A stretch of DNA of 64,000 nucleotides from positions 62,001 to 126,000 of the forward strand of contig CASFPS010000001.1 in NCBI GenBank assembly GCA_949296355.1, written 5' to 3'. The first letter of the stretch is position 1, and each line of letters starts with the position of its first letter. This DNA comes from an uncultured bacterium. GTDB taxonomy: Bacteria; Cyanobacteriota; Vampirovibrionia; Gastranaerophilales; Gastranaerophilaceae. The notes under the pieces were generated by a model. It was not told the DNA's origin. It did no database searches and saw only the letters and a list, made by a program, of their open reading frames with translations. Positions 36,427-46,106 of this stretch are shown here, in pieces. The position numbers were made by a program, and so were the translations under genes.

Positions 36427-36458
36427 CGCCCGAACAAAGGTCTATGTGCGCAGCACTA
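36427..36458 (-). repeat. Truncated structured repeat fused to the ybaB stop
   Basis: On minus: TAGTGCTGCGCACATAGACC and TTTGTTCGGGCGG. This is the 5' end of the same element found after S14, L6 and S8, again beginning at a TAG stop codon; the rest of the unit is absent. Confidence 0.75.
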
Positions 36459-36791
36459 GAATAATCCCGGAATAGAAATTCCGCCTGTTACGGCTTTCAT
36501 TTTTTCTTCCATAACTTTTATTGCTTTATCAGAAGTCTGGTGAATTGCAGCAGTGATAATATCTTCAAGCATTTCAATTGTATCTTCTGAAACTGATGAC
36601 GGATTATCAGGATTAATAGCTTCTGCTGAAAGCTTAATTGATTTAAACAAACCTTTACCGTCGCAGATAACTTTTACGGCGCCGTTTGCAGCTTCGCCTG
36701 TAATATCCATTTTATTAAGTTCTTCTTGTGTTTCTTTTAATTTTTTCTGAATATTTTGAGCCTGTTTCATCATATTCATCATGTTCATCAT
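36456..36791 (-). CDS. ybaB: YbaB/EbfC nucleoid-associated protein
   Basis: This 111-residue protein has the Met-rich start MMNMMNMMKQAQNIQKKLKETQEEL, the TGEAANGAVKVICDGKGLFKSIKLS beta-part and the C-terminal helix EKMKAVTGG. YbaB dimers bind DNA and often pair with recR. AGGAGG sets the start. It follows yebC by 31 nt. Confidence 0.94.
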   Translation of the reverse strand: MMNMMNMMKQAQNIQKKLKETQEELNKMDITGEAANGAVKVICDGKGLFKSIKLSAEAINPDNPSSVSEDTIEMLEDIITAAIHQTSDKAIKVMEEKMKAVTGGISIPGLF

Positions 36792-36822
36792 AATCCGGTT
36801 CCTCCTCTTTTAGAACAAAGTC

Positions 36823-37581
36823 TTATATCTGGTTTTCAATCTTTGACATCAAATCATCGTCAATATCAAAATTTGCATATACATTTTGAACATCGTCGTG
36901 TTCTTCAAGCCTGCCCAATAGTCTCATAATGTTAATTGCAGTTTTCTCGTCCGTAACTTCAATTGTGTTTTGCGGTATTCTTGTAAATTCTGCTGTCACT
37001 GACTTGAAGCCTTCTTTTTCCAAGCCTTCTGCCACCGGCTGTAAGTTTGGTACGGAAGTATAAACTTTATACTCATCATCTTCTTCTACAATATCATCAG
37101 CGTCCAGATTGATTGCGGCTTCAAACAACTGCTCATAATTTACGTCATCTTTATTGAATGTAATGCAGCCTTTTTTATCAAACATCCAGCCAACACAGCC
37201 GGTTTCGCCAAGGTTGCCGTTAAATTTTGAAAAATAACTTCTGATATCGCCTGCCGTACGGTTTTTATTATCTGTCATTGCTTCAATAACAACAGCAACA
37301 CCGCCTGCTGCATATCCTTCGTATGTCATTTCATCATAGTTTTCGCTGTTTCCAGAACCTGAACCTTTTTCGATGGCTCTTTTTATATTATCGTTCGGAA
37401 GCCCTGCCGCCTTCGCTTTCTCTATAGCAGTTCTCAGGCGGAAATTTCCGGCAGGATCTGGTCCGCCGAGTTTGGATGCTACAATAATTTCTCTTGAAAA
37501 TTTTTGAAATTCCGCAGCACGCAATGAATCCGTTTTTGCTTTTTTATGTTTAATGGTTGACCATTTTGAGTGTCCGCTCAT
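36823..37581 (-). CDS. yebC: YebC/TACO1-family protein
   Basis: This 252-residue protein has MSGHSKWSTIKHKKAKTDSLRA, FSREIIVASKLGGPDPAGNFRLRTAIEKAKAAGLPNDNIKRAIEKGSG and the YEGYAAGGVAVVIEAMTDNKNRTA block. The family regulates transcription in some bacteria and acts as a translation factor at polyproline-like stalls in others. It is the first gene of the yebC-ybaB-recR unit, behind AAAAGGGGA. Confidence 0.96.
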   Translation of the reverse strand: MSGHSKWSTIKHKKAKTDSLRAAEFQKFSREIIVASKLGGPDPAGNFRLRTAIEKAKAAGLPNDNIKRAIEKGSGSGNSENYDEMTYEGYAAGGVAVVIEAMTDNKNRTAGDIRSYFSKFNGNLGETGCVGWMFDKKGCITFNKDDVNYEQLFEAAINLDADDIVEEDDEYKVYTSVPNLQPVAEGLEKEGFKSVTAEFTRIPQNTIEVTDEKTAINIMRLLGRLEEHDDVQNVYANFDIDDDLMSKIENQI

Positions 37582-37739
37582 TTAGATATCCCCTTTTAAT
37601 TACCTTATTGTCTGTAACCATTATGATAATCGAAACCAACTTCTATATCAAGCATTTATTAGTCAAGAAGAAATTAACATAAATTTCTGCAAAGATTTTA
37701 CATTTTGATTTTTTCTGAAATTTATATTATGATAGAAAA

Positions 37740-39035
37740 ATGCTTATAGTGAATTTATTGATAATAGCTGCATTATTATTTTTTAACGGTTTTTTTGTTG
37801 CGGCTGAATTTGCCCTTGTGGGTGTGAGAAAAACCAGAATACAACAACTTGCGAACGAAGGAAGTTTTGACGCAAAGCTTGCTTTGGATGCGGTTAAGAA
37901 CATTGACAGATACATAGCTGCTGTCCAGCTCGGTATAACAATAGCAAGTTTAGGAATAGGCTGGGTCGGAGAATCCACCATTGCTGCAGTTATTCATCCG
38001 GTATTTTCATTTCTTCCTGGGAAATGGGATTCTGTTGCAACACATACGATATCAGTCTCTTTAGCGTTTGCGCTGATTACAGTTCTCCATGTTGTAATAG
38101 GAGAATTAATGCCAAAATCTATTGCACTTCAGTTTCCGGAAAAAACAACTCTATGGGTTGCAAAACCGATGTTTGTTGTAACAAAACTTTTTGCGCCGAT
38201 GATTTTTCTCCTGAACGGACTTGGAAATATTCTGCTTAAAATTTGCAGAATTGAACCTGCAAATGCTCATCACACCGTTCATACAACGGAAGAACTCAAT
38301 ATGCTTATTGATGCAAGCTGCAAGGGCGGAGTTTTGAATGAAAAAGAGGCTGAAATATTACAGAATGTATTTAAATTTTCGGATCTTACAGCTTCTCAGG
38401 TTATGATACCGAGAACAGATATGGTTTGTTTACCGCTTGAAATTTCACTTGAAGAGTTGAAAGAAATTATTATAGAAAACCAGTACACAAGATATCCGGT
38501 TTATGAAACCGATTTAGACCATATTGTAGGCTTTGTCCACATAAAGGATATTTATCCTCTTCTGGTTAAAAATGCGGATTTTAACCTTTCGGCGCTTTTA
38601 AGAAGCATTCCTTTTGTTCCGGAGACAATGCCTATAGACAAAGTTGCGCTTGAGTTTAAGAAACACAAATCCCAGATTGCAGTTGTAATTGATGAGTTTG
38701 GAGGAACAAGCGGACTTATTACACACGAAGATGTTATGGAAGAAATCTTAGGTGAAGTGCAGGACGAGTTTGACGATGAAGAAGAGGTTGATGTTAAAAA
38801 ACTGCCGGACGAAAGTTTTGAAGTCTGCGGAAAAATGAGAGTTGACGAGTTTTGCGACTTTTTTAACGTAGCAATAAGTGATGAAGATGTTACGACTATC
38901 GGCGGCTATTTTACCAAGAAACTGGGTAAAATAGCAGAAGAAAATGATGAGGTAAGCGATGAATATTTCACCTACTGCGTAACCGAAACAGACTCTACAA
39001 GAATAGTTAAATTAAGAATTAAAAGGTCTGATTAA
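37740..39035 (+). CDS. HlyC/CorC-family membrane protein with CBS domains
   Basis: This 431-residue protein has an N-terminal DUF21/CNNM domain (about 1-180, helices near 2-22, 62-85, 100-125 and 135-155, with NGFFVAAEFALVGVRKTRI). Two CBS domains follow (about 215-330, SQVMIPRTDMVCLPLE and VPETMPIDKVALEF...), then the C-terminal CorC_HlyC domain (GGYFTKKLGKIAEENDEV). The family is linked to Mg2+/Co2+ transport or resistance. No Shine-Dalgarno lies before the ATG and a TATGAT sits 6 nt upstream, so the mRNA may be leaderless. Confidence 0.9.
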   Translation: MLIVNLLIIAALLFFNGFFVAAEFALVGVRKTRIQQLANEGSFDAKLALDAVKNIDRYIAAVQLGITIASLGIGWVGESTIAAVIHPVFSFLPGKWDSVATHTISVSLAFALITVLHVVIGELMPKSIALQFPEKTTLWVAKPMFVVTKLFAPMIFLLNGLGNILLKICRIEPANAHHTVHTTEELNMLIDASCKGGVLNEKEAEILQNVFKFSDLTASQVMIPRTDMVCLPLEISLEELKEIIIENQYTRYPVYETDLDHIVGFVHIKDIYPLLVKNADFNLSALLRSIPFVPETMPIDKVALEFKKHKSQIAVVIDEFGGTSGLITHEDVMEEILGEVQDEFDDEEEVDVKKLPDESFEVCGKMRVDEFCDFFNVAISDEDVTTIGGYFTKKLGKIAEENDEVSDEYFTYCVTETDSTRIVKLRIKRSD

Positions 39036-40052
39036 GAATTTAATAGCGCTTCCTTCAATATGTCTCTGCATAGCGTATTCTACTTTATCAAGCGGAAGTT
39101 CTTCCGTTATTAATTTTTCGACTTCAATATCACCTGTTGAAATCAAATCAAGAGCCTGACGAAAATATTTAGGCGTATGGTGGAAAACGCTCATCAGTCT
39201 CATATCTCCGTAGTGCATTTTAGTTGTATCAAAACATACTTTTGAACCGGATTTGCAGCCGCCGAAGAAGTGAACAGTTCCCCCCGGACGTACTGTTGAG
39301 AACACAAGTTCCCAAATTTCCGGCATGCCGACACATTCTATTGCGACATCCAACCCTTTTTTCTCAGCGGAAAAGTCTTTGAAAATTCGCTCCGGAGTCG
39401 AATACTTTTTCAAATCCACAATTTCATCAGCGTGGGCAAACTCTTCTGCAAGCTTTAATTTAATAGGATTTCTCCCTGCAACAATAACTCTTGCTCCTTT
39501 TAACTTGCAAAGGCGGGCAAACATTAAGCCGATAGGTCCTATTCCTATTATTCCGACGCTGTCACCGGGATTAATTCCGGTTCTTTCAACCCCGTGAACC
39601 ACATTAGCAAGCGGCTCTGAAAAAGCGGCTTTTTCAAACGGAAGGCTCGGCGGAAGAATCAGAGTATTTTTTCTTACGATTCTTTCCGGAACAACAATAT
39701 ACTCTGCATAAGCGCCGTTAAGTAAATCCAGGTTTTCGCAAAGATTGTATTCACCTTTTCTGCAATAAAAGCATTCACCGCAAGGAGCGGAATTTGCGCA
39801 AACTACACGGTCTCCGACTTTTACGTTACGAACATCATCTGCAACTTTTTCGACAGTTCCCGCAAATTCATGTCCGAAACCTGACGGGATATTTTTGATT
39901 AAAACGGGATGACCGCGCCTGTAGGTTTTAACATCAGTTCCGCAAGTCAGTGCAGCCTGAATTTTAACCAGAATCTCTCCTTTAGCGAGAGGCTTAATTC
40001 TGGTCTCTTCATATCTTATATCCTGAGGTCCGTAAAATAATACTGCTTTCAT
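39012..40052 (-). CDS. Zinc-dependent alcohol dehydrogenase (MDR family)
   Basis: This 346-residue medium-chain dehydrogenase has catalytic zinc ligands C37 and H61-E62 (GHE). The structural-zinc cysteines are at 91, 94, 97 and 105, and the NAD(P)-binding motif is GIGPIGLMFA (about 169-178). It resembles sorbitol, threonine or L-iditol dehydrogenases, but the substrate cannot be told. Its 3' end overlaps the convergent CorC-type gene by 24 nt. It closes the TPR lipoprotein-lgt-Skp operon, 5 nt after the Skp-like stop. Confidence 0.9.
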   Translation of the reverse strand: MKAVLFYGPQDIRYEETRIKPLAKGEILVKIQAALTCGTDVKTYRRGHPVLIKNIPSGFGHEFAGTVEKVADDVRNVKVGDRVVCANSAPCGECFYCRKGEYNLCENLDLLNGAYAEYIVVPERIVRKNTLILPPSLPFEKAAFSEPLANVVHGVERTGINPGDSVGIIGIGPIGLMFARLCKLKGARVIVAGRNPIKLKLAEEFAHADEIVDLKKYSTPERIFKDFSAEKKGLDVAIECVGMPEIWELVFSTVRPGGTVHFFGGCKSGSKVCFDTTKMHYGDMRLMSVFHHTPKYFRQALDLISTGDIEVEKLITEELPLDKVEYAMQRHIEGSAIKFLIRPFNS

Positions 40053-40057
40053 TTTAA

Positions 40058-40519
40058 TTACTTAATAGATTTCAAAACCGTTGCTGTAATGTCTTCTCCG
40101 CCCCAGACAACTGCTGATTTAGGTAATACCATTGTATAACCGAGCTCTGTTGCCTTTGCGCCGATTTGTTTTGTTATATCAGCATCTGCAGCTTTTAACT
40201 TAGCGGTATAATCTTTGAGGTTAGCTTCTCTTTTTTGTTTAAGCTGCTTTTCGTAAGATTCGGCAAGTGATTGTTTTTTCTTGGCATCAGTTTGTTTGTT
40301 AACATCCTCCTGAGCCTTCTTTATAAAAGCTGCAATTTCTTTATTCTTTGCTTCCTGAGAAGATTTTAAAGCTTTTACCTGTGATGATGCTGCTACAACT
40401 TTTTGAATATCAACAACCGCAATTCTTTGCTGTTTAGGAGCTTGAGCTGTTTCCGCCGCAAAAGCCGCAGATGTCATCATTAATGCTGATAGTGCTAAAA
40501 CTGTTAAAACTTTTTTCAT
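40058..40519 (-). CDS. OmpH/Skp-like periplasmic chaperone
   Basis: This 153-residue protein has a signal peptide (MKKVLTVLALSALMMTSAAFA), the IAVVDIQKVVAASSQVKAL start of the OmpH fold and a long Lys/Gln-rich coiled coil (about 55-115). A short C-terminal part ends in ATVLKSIK. Skp trimers hold unfolded outer-membrane proteins in the periplasm. This one matches in length and layout, and it implies an outer membrane. It follows lgt with a 1-nt gap. Confidence 0.87.
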   Translation of the reverse strand: MKKVLTVLALSALMMTSAAFAAETAQAPKQQRIAVVDIQKVVAASSQVKALKSSQEAKNKEIAAFIKKAQEDVNKQTDAKKKQSLAESYEKQLKQKREANLKDYTAKLKAADADITKQIGAKATELGYTMVLPKSAVVWGGEDITATVLKSIK

Positions 40520-40520
40520 G

Positions 40521-41300
40521 CTAACCTCTCCTGTAATTTATAATTAAAAGTGCAACTGATATGATAATTATACCTATAGATACGAATATTGCAACCGGCA
40601 TACCAAAAATGTATTTTACGCTGTCAAGTCGGAACATTTCAACAATAATGCGTACAATCGAATATAAAATTAAATAAATTAAAGCCAGATTTCCGTCTTT
40701 TTTTAATTTGCCTGTTTTTACCAGTGCTAAAAGAATTATAAATATAACAACATCAAGAATACTTTCATACAAAAATGCCGGATGGAAGTATTGATATTCC
40801 TGATAAGGAATCGGTCTGTACTGAGGTGCAATGTAGAGTTTCCACGGAAGATTTGTAGGAGCTCCGAAGGCTTCCGAATTAAAGAAATTTCCCCATCTTC
40901 CTATTGCCTGAGCAAGTGAAAGCCCGATTGCGGAAACATCACAAAGTTTAATCGGATTGATTTTATGCCTTTTTGCAAAAATCCAGAGACCGATAAGCCC
41001 GCCTAAAATCGCTCCGTGGATAGAAATTCCGCCGTGTCTTATAGCTATTATTTCAGTAGGAAATCTCAGGTAAAAATCATAACTTAAAATGCAGTAATAT
41101 AACCTTGCGCCGATAATTCCGAAAATTATCAAATACGGAGCTAAATCAATAATAGTTTCCTTTTTTAGAGCGAAAAACTTTGTTCCTGCCCAATCAGAAA
41201 CAAGCACACCCACAGCAATGGCAAGCGCCATTATTACTCCGTAATAATATATGTTAAGCCCGAAAATCGTACATAAAATTTGTGAAGGTGATGTAAACAT
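40521..41300 (-). CDS. lgt: Prolipoprotein diacylglyceryl transferase
   Basis: Lgt moves a diacylglyceryl group from phosphatidylglycerol to the lipobox Cys of prolipoproteins. The 259-residue protein has about seven membrane helices, the GARLYYC segment, HGGISIHGAILGG with the essential His region, and the signature GRWGNFFNSEAFG. It sits directly after a TPR lipoprotein gene (stop and start abut). Confidence 0.95.
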   Translation of the reverse strand: MFTSPSQILCTIFGLNIYYYGVIMALAIAVGVLVSDWAGTKFFALKKETIIDLAPYLIIFGIIGARLYYCILSYDFYLRFPTEIIAIRHGGISIHGAILGGLIGLWIFAKRHKINPIKLCDVSAIGLSLAQAIGRWGNFFNSEAFGAPTNLPWKLYIAPQYRPIPYQEYQYFHPAFLYESILDVVIFIILLALVKTGKLKKDGNLALIYLILYSIVRIIVEMFRLDSVKYIFGMPVAIFVSIGIIIISVALLIINYRRG

Positions 41301-41912
41301 TTATTCCTTACTTTCAGCAGGTGCAGTTTCTTCGCTGTCACCGTTTATAAAAGAATTTGATTCGCTTATTAAAGCTTCAATTGTTTCCCGCTCAGCAGCG
41401 TCCGGTTTCATCTCTAGATATTTTTGAAGGTTTTCTACAGAAGCTTTTTTAAGTTCAGCAGCGTCGCTTCTGGCTTCGGAAGCTTCAACCCTCTTTTCTG
41501 CTTCCATTACAACATTTCTTTCGTTAACGTTTTCGGCAGTTGCAGCATCCTCATTCAGTTTCTGTTCAGCTTCATCCATTATCTGATTAGCTTTTTCCGA
41601 TTGCGCAAGTCCGAGTGAATAATAGAAGTCTGCAAAGTCCGGTTTAATCTTTATTCCGCCGTTTAAGGCTTCGATTGCTTTATCATATTTCTGTGCATTT
41701 ATTGCTGCAACACCCAGATTATAATAAGTTTCATACATTGTAGAATCCAGATCCAGACTTGCCTGCAATCTGTTCATTGCGGATTCGTAATCCCCTTTTT
41801 GCATAAATTCTGCTGCTTTATTGTTAAGCTCCTGTACTGCCATATTGTTTATACAAGCAGTGGAAATAACCGCCACAAGCAGTACGGATACAATCATTAA
41901 AGCTTTCTTCAT
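41301..41912 (-). CDS. TPR-containing lipoprotein
   Basis: This 203-residue protein has a signal sequence with lipobox STAC, Cys20 being lipidated. About two to three TPR units lie at 27-110 (GDYESAMNRLQASLDLD, QKYDKAIEALNGGIKIKP). An Ala/Glu-rich helical segment and a further TPR-like helix pair close it. It is the first gene of the operon with lgt, so a lipoprotein and the enzyme that lipidates it are made together. Confidence 0.88.
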   Translation of the reverse strand: MKKALMIVSVLLVAVISTACINNMAVQELNNKAAEFMQKGDYESAMNRLQASLDLDSTMYETYYNLGVAAINAQKYDKAIEALNGGIKIKPDFADFYYSLGLAQSEKANQIMDEAEQKLNEDAATAENVNERNVVMEAEKRVEASEARSDAAELKKASVENLQKYLEMKPDAAERETIEALISESNSFINGDSEETAPAESKE

Positions 41913-42028
41913 ATCAACTATGTCCTCTTAATTTATTTTAATAGGTATAATAATACACATATTTTAAATAATCAAGTTTACGGTTTTTTGTAATAAAACT
42001 TAATCATGCAGAGCCAAGTCTGTATATA

Positions 42029-42056
42029 TTTACAATATCCCTTTTTTTGTTATGCT
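42029..42056 (+). promoter_or_regulatory. Possible promoter of prfA
   Basis: TTTACA, a 16-nt spacer, TATGCT, 26 nt ahead of the prfA start with its AAAGGGGAA ribosome binding site. Confidence 0.5.
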
Positions 42057-42082
42057 AAAGTTAGACAAAGGGGAATTTAATA

Positions 42083-43168
42083 ATGAAAGATATGTTGGAT
42101 AAAATCGTTCAGATAGAGAAAAAGTATGTCGAGTTAGGCGAAACTCTCTCTGATCCGAATGTTATAGCCGATTATAATAAATTCAGAGACTTATCAAAGC
42201 AAAGAAAATCAATGGAAGAAACCGTTGAATTGTATTATGCGTGGAAAAAGGCTTCTGATGCTATAGAAGAGGCAAAACAGATGATTCACGAAGAAAAAGA
42301 CGAAGAAATGAGGCAGTTTTTAAAAAATGATATTGAAGAAAACGAAAAAAAGATTGCCGAGTATGAAGAACGTATGAAAATTCTTCTTCTTCCGAGAGAC
42401 CCGATGGACGATAAGGACATTATGCTTGAAATCAGAGGCGGCGCAGGCGGAGACGAAGCAAACATCTTTGCGGGTGATTTGATGAGAATGTATATGCGCT
42501 ATGCCGATAAAAAAGGCTGGCAGACGCAAATTTTGAGCAAAACCGATTGCGAAGCCGGCGGTGTAAGCGAAGTTATTATTTCAATGAAAGGCGACAGCAT
42601 TTATTCCCGTCTCAAATACGAATCCGGTGTTCACAGAGTTCAAAGAGTTCCAGCAACCGAATCCCAGGGAAGGGTTCATACTTCAACGGCAACGGTTGCT
42701 GTTATGCCTGAAGTTGATGATGTTGAAGTCGAACTCAATATGAATGATGTTGAAATTTCAACTGCACGTTCCGGAGGTGCAGGCGGACAAAACGTTAACA
42801 AAGTTGAAACTGCCGCAAGAGTTTTCCATAAACCTACAGGAATAATGATTTTCTGTACGGAAGAACGTTCACAGCTACAGAACAAAGAAAGAGCGCTTCA
42901 AATCTTGAAAGCAAAACTTTATGATATGGAAGTTCAGAAGCAAATGAAAGAAATTACCGACCTGAGACGTTCGCAAGTAGGTACCGGAGACAGAAGCGAA
43001 CGTATCAGAACGTATAACTTCCCGCAAGGAAGGCTTACCGACCATAGAATCGGTCAGAATCTTAACGTATGGACGGTTATTGACGGTGATTTAGATGAGC
43101 TTATCGACCTGCTCACTGAATATGACCAGAAACTGAAACTTGAAAAATTAGCAGAAGTGGATTCATAA
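42083..43168 (+). CDS. prfA: Peptide chain release factor 1
   Basis: RF1 reads UAA and UAG stops and triggers release. The 361-residue protein has the PAT tripeptide (190-192) that selects UAG/UAA and the catalytic GGQ (234-236) in [31 protein letters not shown] lies upstream. PAT rather than SPF separates it from RF2. It heads a prfA-ylxR-infB cluster. Confidence 0.97.
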   Translation: MKDMLDKIVQIEKKYVELGETLSDPNVIADYNKFRDLSKQRKSMEETVELYYAWKKASDAIEEAKQMIHEEKDEEMRQFLKNDIEENEKKIAEYEERMKILLLPRDPMDDKDIMLEIRGGAGGDEANIFAGDLMRMYMRYADKKGWQTQILSKTDCEAGGVSEVIISMKGDSIYSRLKYESGVHRVQRVPATESQGRVHTSTATVAVMPEVDDVEVELNMNDVEISTARSGGAGGQNVNKVETAARVFHKPTGIMIFCTEERSQLQNKERALQILKAKLYDMEVQKQMKEITDLRRSQVGTGDRSERIRTYNFPQGRLTDHRIGQNLNVWTVIDGDLDELIDLLTEYDQKLKLEKLAEVDS

Positions 43169-43204
43169 CCTGAATCCGCTTTTTTTACAAAAGAAAGGCG
43201 GCAG

Positions 43205-43462
43205 ATGCTAAGAAAATGCGTCGGATGCGGAGAATTAATTCCGAGGGAAAATTTAATAAAGATTACTAAGAATTATAAAGACGGAAACGTAGTAATAAAC
43301 CCTGATTCCAAAACATTTGGCAGATCTGCATATCTTTGTTATAATCAAAGTTGTATTGATGCAGCATTAAAGAAATCAAAATTAAACAAGGTGTTGAAAA
43401 CAAATGCCTTTTTCGATAAATCGGAGTTCTGCAATATATTACAAAATCGTAGTAAAAATTAG
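43205..43462 (+). CDS. ylxR: YlxR/RnpM-family protein
   Basis: This 85-residue protein has RKCVGCGELIPRENLIKI and GRSAYLCYNQSCIDAALKKSKLNKVLK, the YlxR fold. The family was linked to RNase P modulation in Gram-positives. It usually lies between nusA and infB; here it lies between prfA and infB. AAAGGCGGC precedes the start. Confidence 0.93.
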   Translation: MLRKCVGCGELIPRENLIKITKNYKDGNVVINPDSKTFGRSAYLCYNQSCIDAALKKSKLNKVLKTNAFFDKSEFCNILQNRSKN

Positions 43463-43524
43463 ACGGCGGAACAAGGACAGGGATTTTACAAAAGATGCTG
43501 AAAAAGGTGAAAGGAATATATTAG

Positions 43525-46032
43525 ATGAACAGTTTAAGAGTCAGTGAATTAGCAAAAGAACTTGGTATGACCAGCAAAGAGGTTATAGAGAAGTTCGCGG
43601 AGATAGATATAATGGTAAAATCGCACTCTAATACCGTGACTCCTGTTCAGATTCGCAAACTTAAAGAGCATCTCGGAGTTGTTCCGCAAAAGACTGCTTC
43701 AAAACCTAAAGCGTTTGTTGTGAAAAAAGCAAAGGTTGCTCAGGTTGAAGAAAAACCTAAAGAAGAAGCCGCTCCAAAAGCTGCAGCCCCGAAGATTGAA
43801 AGAGTGCAAAGGGTTCAAAAAGCAGAGAAAATAGAACGCGTTGAAAAACCGGAAAAGAAGGCTGCAGTTGAAAAAGTTGAGCCTAAAAAAACTGAAAAAC
43901 CGGTAGTTCGCGTTGAACGTACAAAAGTTGAGTATCCTAAATCAAGAATTGAAATTGTAAGAAAAGCTCCTCAAAAACCTGCAGCCGCAGCTTCTGATGA
44001 CAAGGCTAAAAAGCCTGCTCATAAAGGCGGTCAGGAAAAGAAACTTGTTGAGAGAAGAATTATTCCTCAAGAAATTTATGAGGGCAAAGGCGGGGCTGCT
44101 TCTAAGAGAAAAGGCGACAACAAAAAGAAAGACAAGGATTTTAACTCCAAAAAAGAAGATCAGGAAATGATTTCTCTTGAAAAGGCTGCCGCTCAAAAAC
44201 ATAAAAAGAAAGTTCATAAAGAAGAAGCTGTTGAAGAGGTTAAGCAGATTGTTGTAAATTCTGCAATGACTATCAGCGAACTTGCGGATAAAATTCATAA
44301 AACACCGGCTGAAATTGTTAAATTCCTTATGTTTCAAGGAATTATGGCAACAGTAAACCAATTAATTGATGTTGATACAATTAAGAAGGTTTGTGCGGAA
44401 TATAATCTGGAAGTTCTTGAAGAAGACTTGGACGCTTATATTGAAGAAGAACTGGAAAAAGAAGAAAAGCAAAAAGCTTTGAGTGAAGTTGATAAGAAAC
44501 TGTTAAAGAAACGGGCTCCGGTTGTTAGTATTATGGGACACGTTGACCATGGTAAAACAACTCTTCTGGACAGCATAAGAGCTTCAAAACACAAAATCGT
44601 TGCAACGGAAGTCGGCGGAATTACCCAATCTATCGGTGCTTATACGGTTTATCTTGACAACAAACACGAAAAGAAAATCGTATTTGTAGATACTCCGGGG
44701 CACGAAGCATTTACGGAAATGCGTGCAAGAGGCGCAAAGGCTACGGATATTGCTATTCTTGTTGTTGCAGCGGATGACGGTATAATGCCTCAGACTATTG
44801 AAGCAATTAACCACGCAAAAGCTGCGGAAGTGCCGATTATTGTGGCGGTTAACAAAATCGATAAACCGGGCGCTGATCCGGATAGAATTTTGCAGCAATT
44901 AACTGAACACGGGCTTGTTCCGGAAGCTTGGGGCGGTGACACAATTACTGTAAATGTTTCAGCTCTTCAGGGTACAGGTATTGATGAATTGTTGGAATAT
45001 ATTCTCCTTGTTGCGGAAATACAGGATTTAAAAGCTAATCCTAAAGCAGAAGCAACAGGCGTTGTAATAGAAGCAAATCTTGATAAAGGAAAAGGACCTG
45101 TTGCAACGCTTCTGGTTCAAAACGGAACTTTAAGAACAGGAAACTGCATTGTTGTTGGAACTGCCTGCGGAAGAGTGAGAGCACTGCTTTCAGATTCAGG
45201 AGAAAGAATTACAAAAGCTGAACCTTCCACACCTGTTGAGGTTTTAGGTTTAACAGAAGTTCCTAATGCCGGAGATTTCTTTGAAGTTGTTAAAAACGAA
45301 AAAGAAATGAAATCTATTGTAGAAAAGCGTAAAGAAAAAGAACGCAGCAAGAGACTTGATGCAATGCTTCCGGCTCATATGAGAAGAGAAGCGGGTGATG
45401 CAGAGGGTGATATTCCTCAATTGAATTTGATTATCAAAGCAAACACCCATGGCGCTGCAGAGGCTGTATCTCAGGCTATTGCACAATTTGAATCAAAAGA
45501 AATTGTAACAAAAATTATCCACGTAGGTGTCGGTGATATTTCAGAAGCCGATGTAATGCTGGCTTCCGCTTCAAATGCATTAATTCTCGGATTTACAGTC
45601 AAAGAGGATGCAAATGCTCTGGCTGCTGCCGAACGTGAAGGCGTTACAATTAAGAAGTATGAAATTATTTATCAGATACTTGAAGATATTGAAAAGACAA
45701 TGATTTCTCTATTGTCACCTGAAGTTAAAGAAGTTGAAACCGGTAAAGTTGAGATTAGACAAATCTTTACAATAGGTAAGATTCAGAAGATTGCCGGCTG
45801 CTATGTAACGGAAGGTAAAATTAACAGAAACGATACTGCAGCTATTTACAGAAACGGAAAAGAAATCTTTAAAGGCGCAGTTGATCAGCTTAAACGTTTC
45901 AAAGATGATGTTAAAGAAGTTGCTCAAGGCTTTGAATGTGGTATTTCTTTTGTTAAGTTTAATGATATTGAAGTTGGTGATATTGTTAAATTTACAACCA
46001 AACAGGAAATTGAGCGTTCTGAATTAGAGTAA
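43525..46032 (+). CDS. infB: Translation initiation factor IF-2
   Basis: IF-2 places fMet-tRNA on the 30S and joins the subunits. The 835-residue protein has an N-terminal [20 protein letters not shown] helix pair, and a long Lys/Glu/Ala/Pro linker (about 55-240). A second small IF2_N-type domain (about 250-300), the G domain with GHVDHGKT (338-345), DTPGHEAF and NKID, and domains III and IV follow. Length is normal. Confidence 0.97.
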   Translation: MNSLRVSELAKELGMTSKEVIEKFAEIDIMVKSHSNTVTPVQIRKLKEHLGVVPQKTASKPKAFVVKKAKVAQVEEKPKEEAAPKAAAPKIERVQRVQKAEKIERVEKPEKKAAVEKVEPKKTEKPVVRVERTKVEYPKSRIEIVRKAPQKPAAAASDDKAKKPAHKGGQEKKLVERRIIPQEIYEGKGGAASKRKGDNKKKDKDFNSKKEDQEMISLEKAAAQKHKKKVHKEEAVEEVKQIVVNSAMTISELADKIHKTPAEIVKFLMFQGIMATVNQLIDVDTIKKVCAEYNLEVLEEDLDAYIEEELEKEEKQKALSEVDKKLLKKRAPVVSIMGHVDHGKTTLLDSIRASKHKIVATEVGGITQSIGAYTVYLDNKHEKKIVFVDTPGHEAFTEMRARGAKATDIAILVVAADDGIMPQTIEAINHAKAAEVPIIVAVNKIDKPGADPDRILQQLTEHGLVPEAWGGDTITVNVSALQGTGIDELLEYILLVAEIQDLKANPKAEATGVVIEANLDKGKGPVATLLVQNGTLRTGNCIVVGTACGRVRALLSDSGERITKAEPSTPVEVLGLTEVPNAGDFFEVVKNEKEMKSIVEKRKEKERSKRLDAMLPAHMRREAGDAEGDIPQLNLIIKANTHGAAEAVSQAIAQFESKEIVTKIIHVGVGDISEADVMLASASNALILGFTVKEDANALAAAEREGVTIKKYEIIYQILEDIEKTMISLLSPEVKEVETGKVEIRQIFTIGKIQKIAGCYVTEGKINRNDTAAIYRNGKEIFKGAVDQLKRFKDDVKEVAQGFECGISFVKFNDIEVGDIVKFTTKQEIERSELE

Positions 46033-46038
46033 TTTTAA

Positions 46039-46061
46039 GGTCGGCTTTCATAAAGCCGACC
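46039..46061 (+). terminator. Hairpin after infB
   Basis: GGTCGGCTTT, CAT, AAAGCCGACC. The stem is strong, but the following GCAAATTCTT lacks a clean T-tract, so termination may be partial. Confidence 0.6.
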
Positions 46062-46106
46062 GCAAATTCTTCATTTTGTATATAAAAAGAAATAGGAGAG
46101 ACGCTT

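Noticed and set aside
43942-45927. Several minus-strand frames within infB
   Set aside because: Phe/Ser-rich shadows of the Lys/Glu-rich coding strand; no initiation signals.
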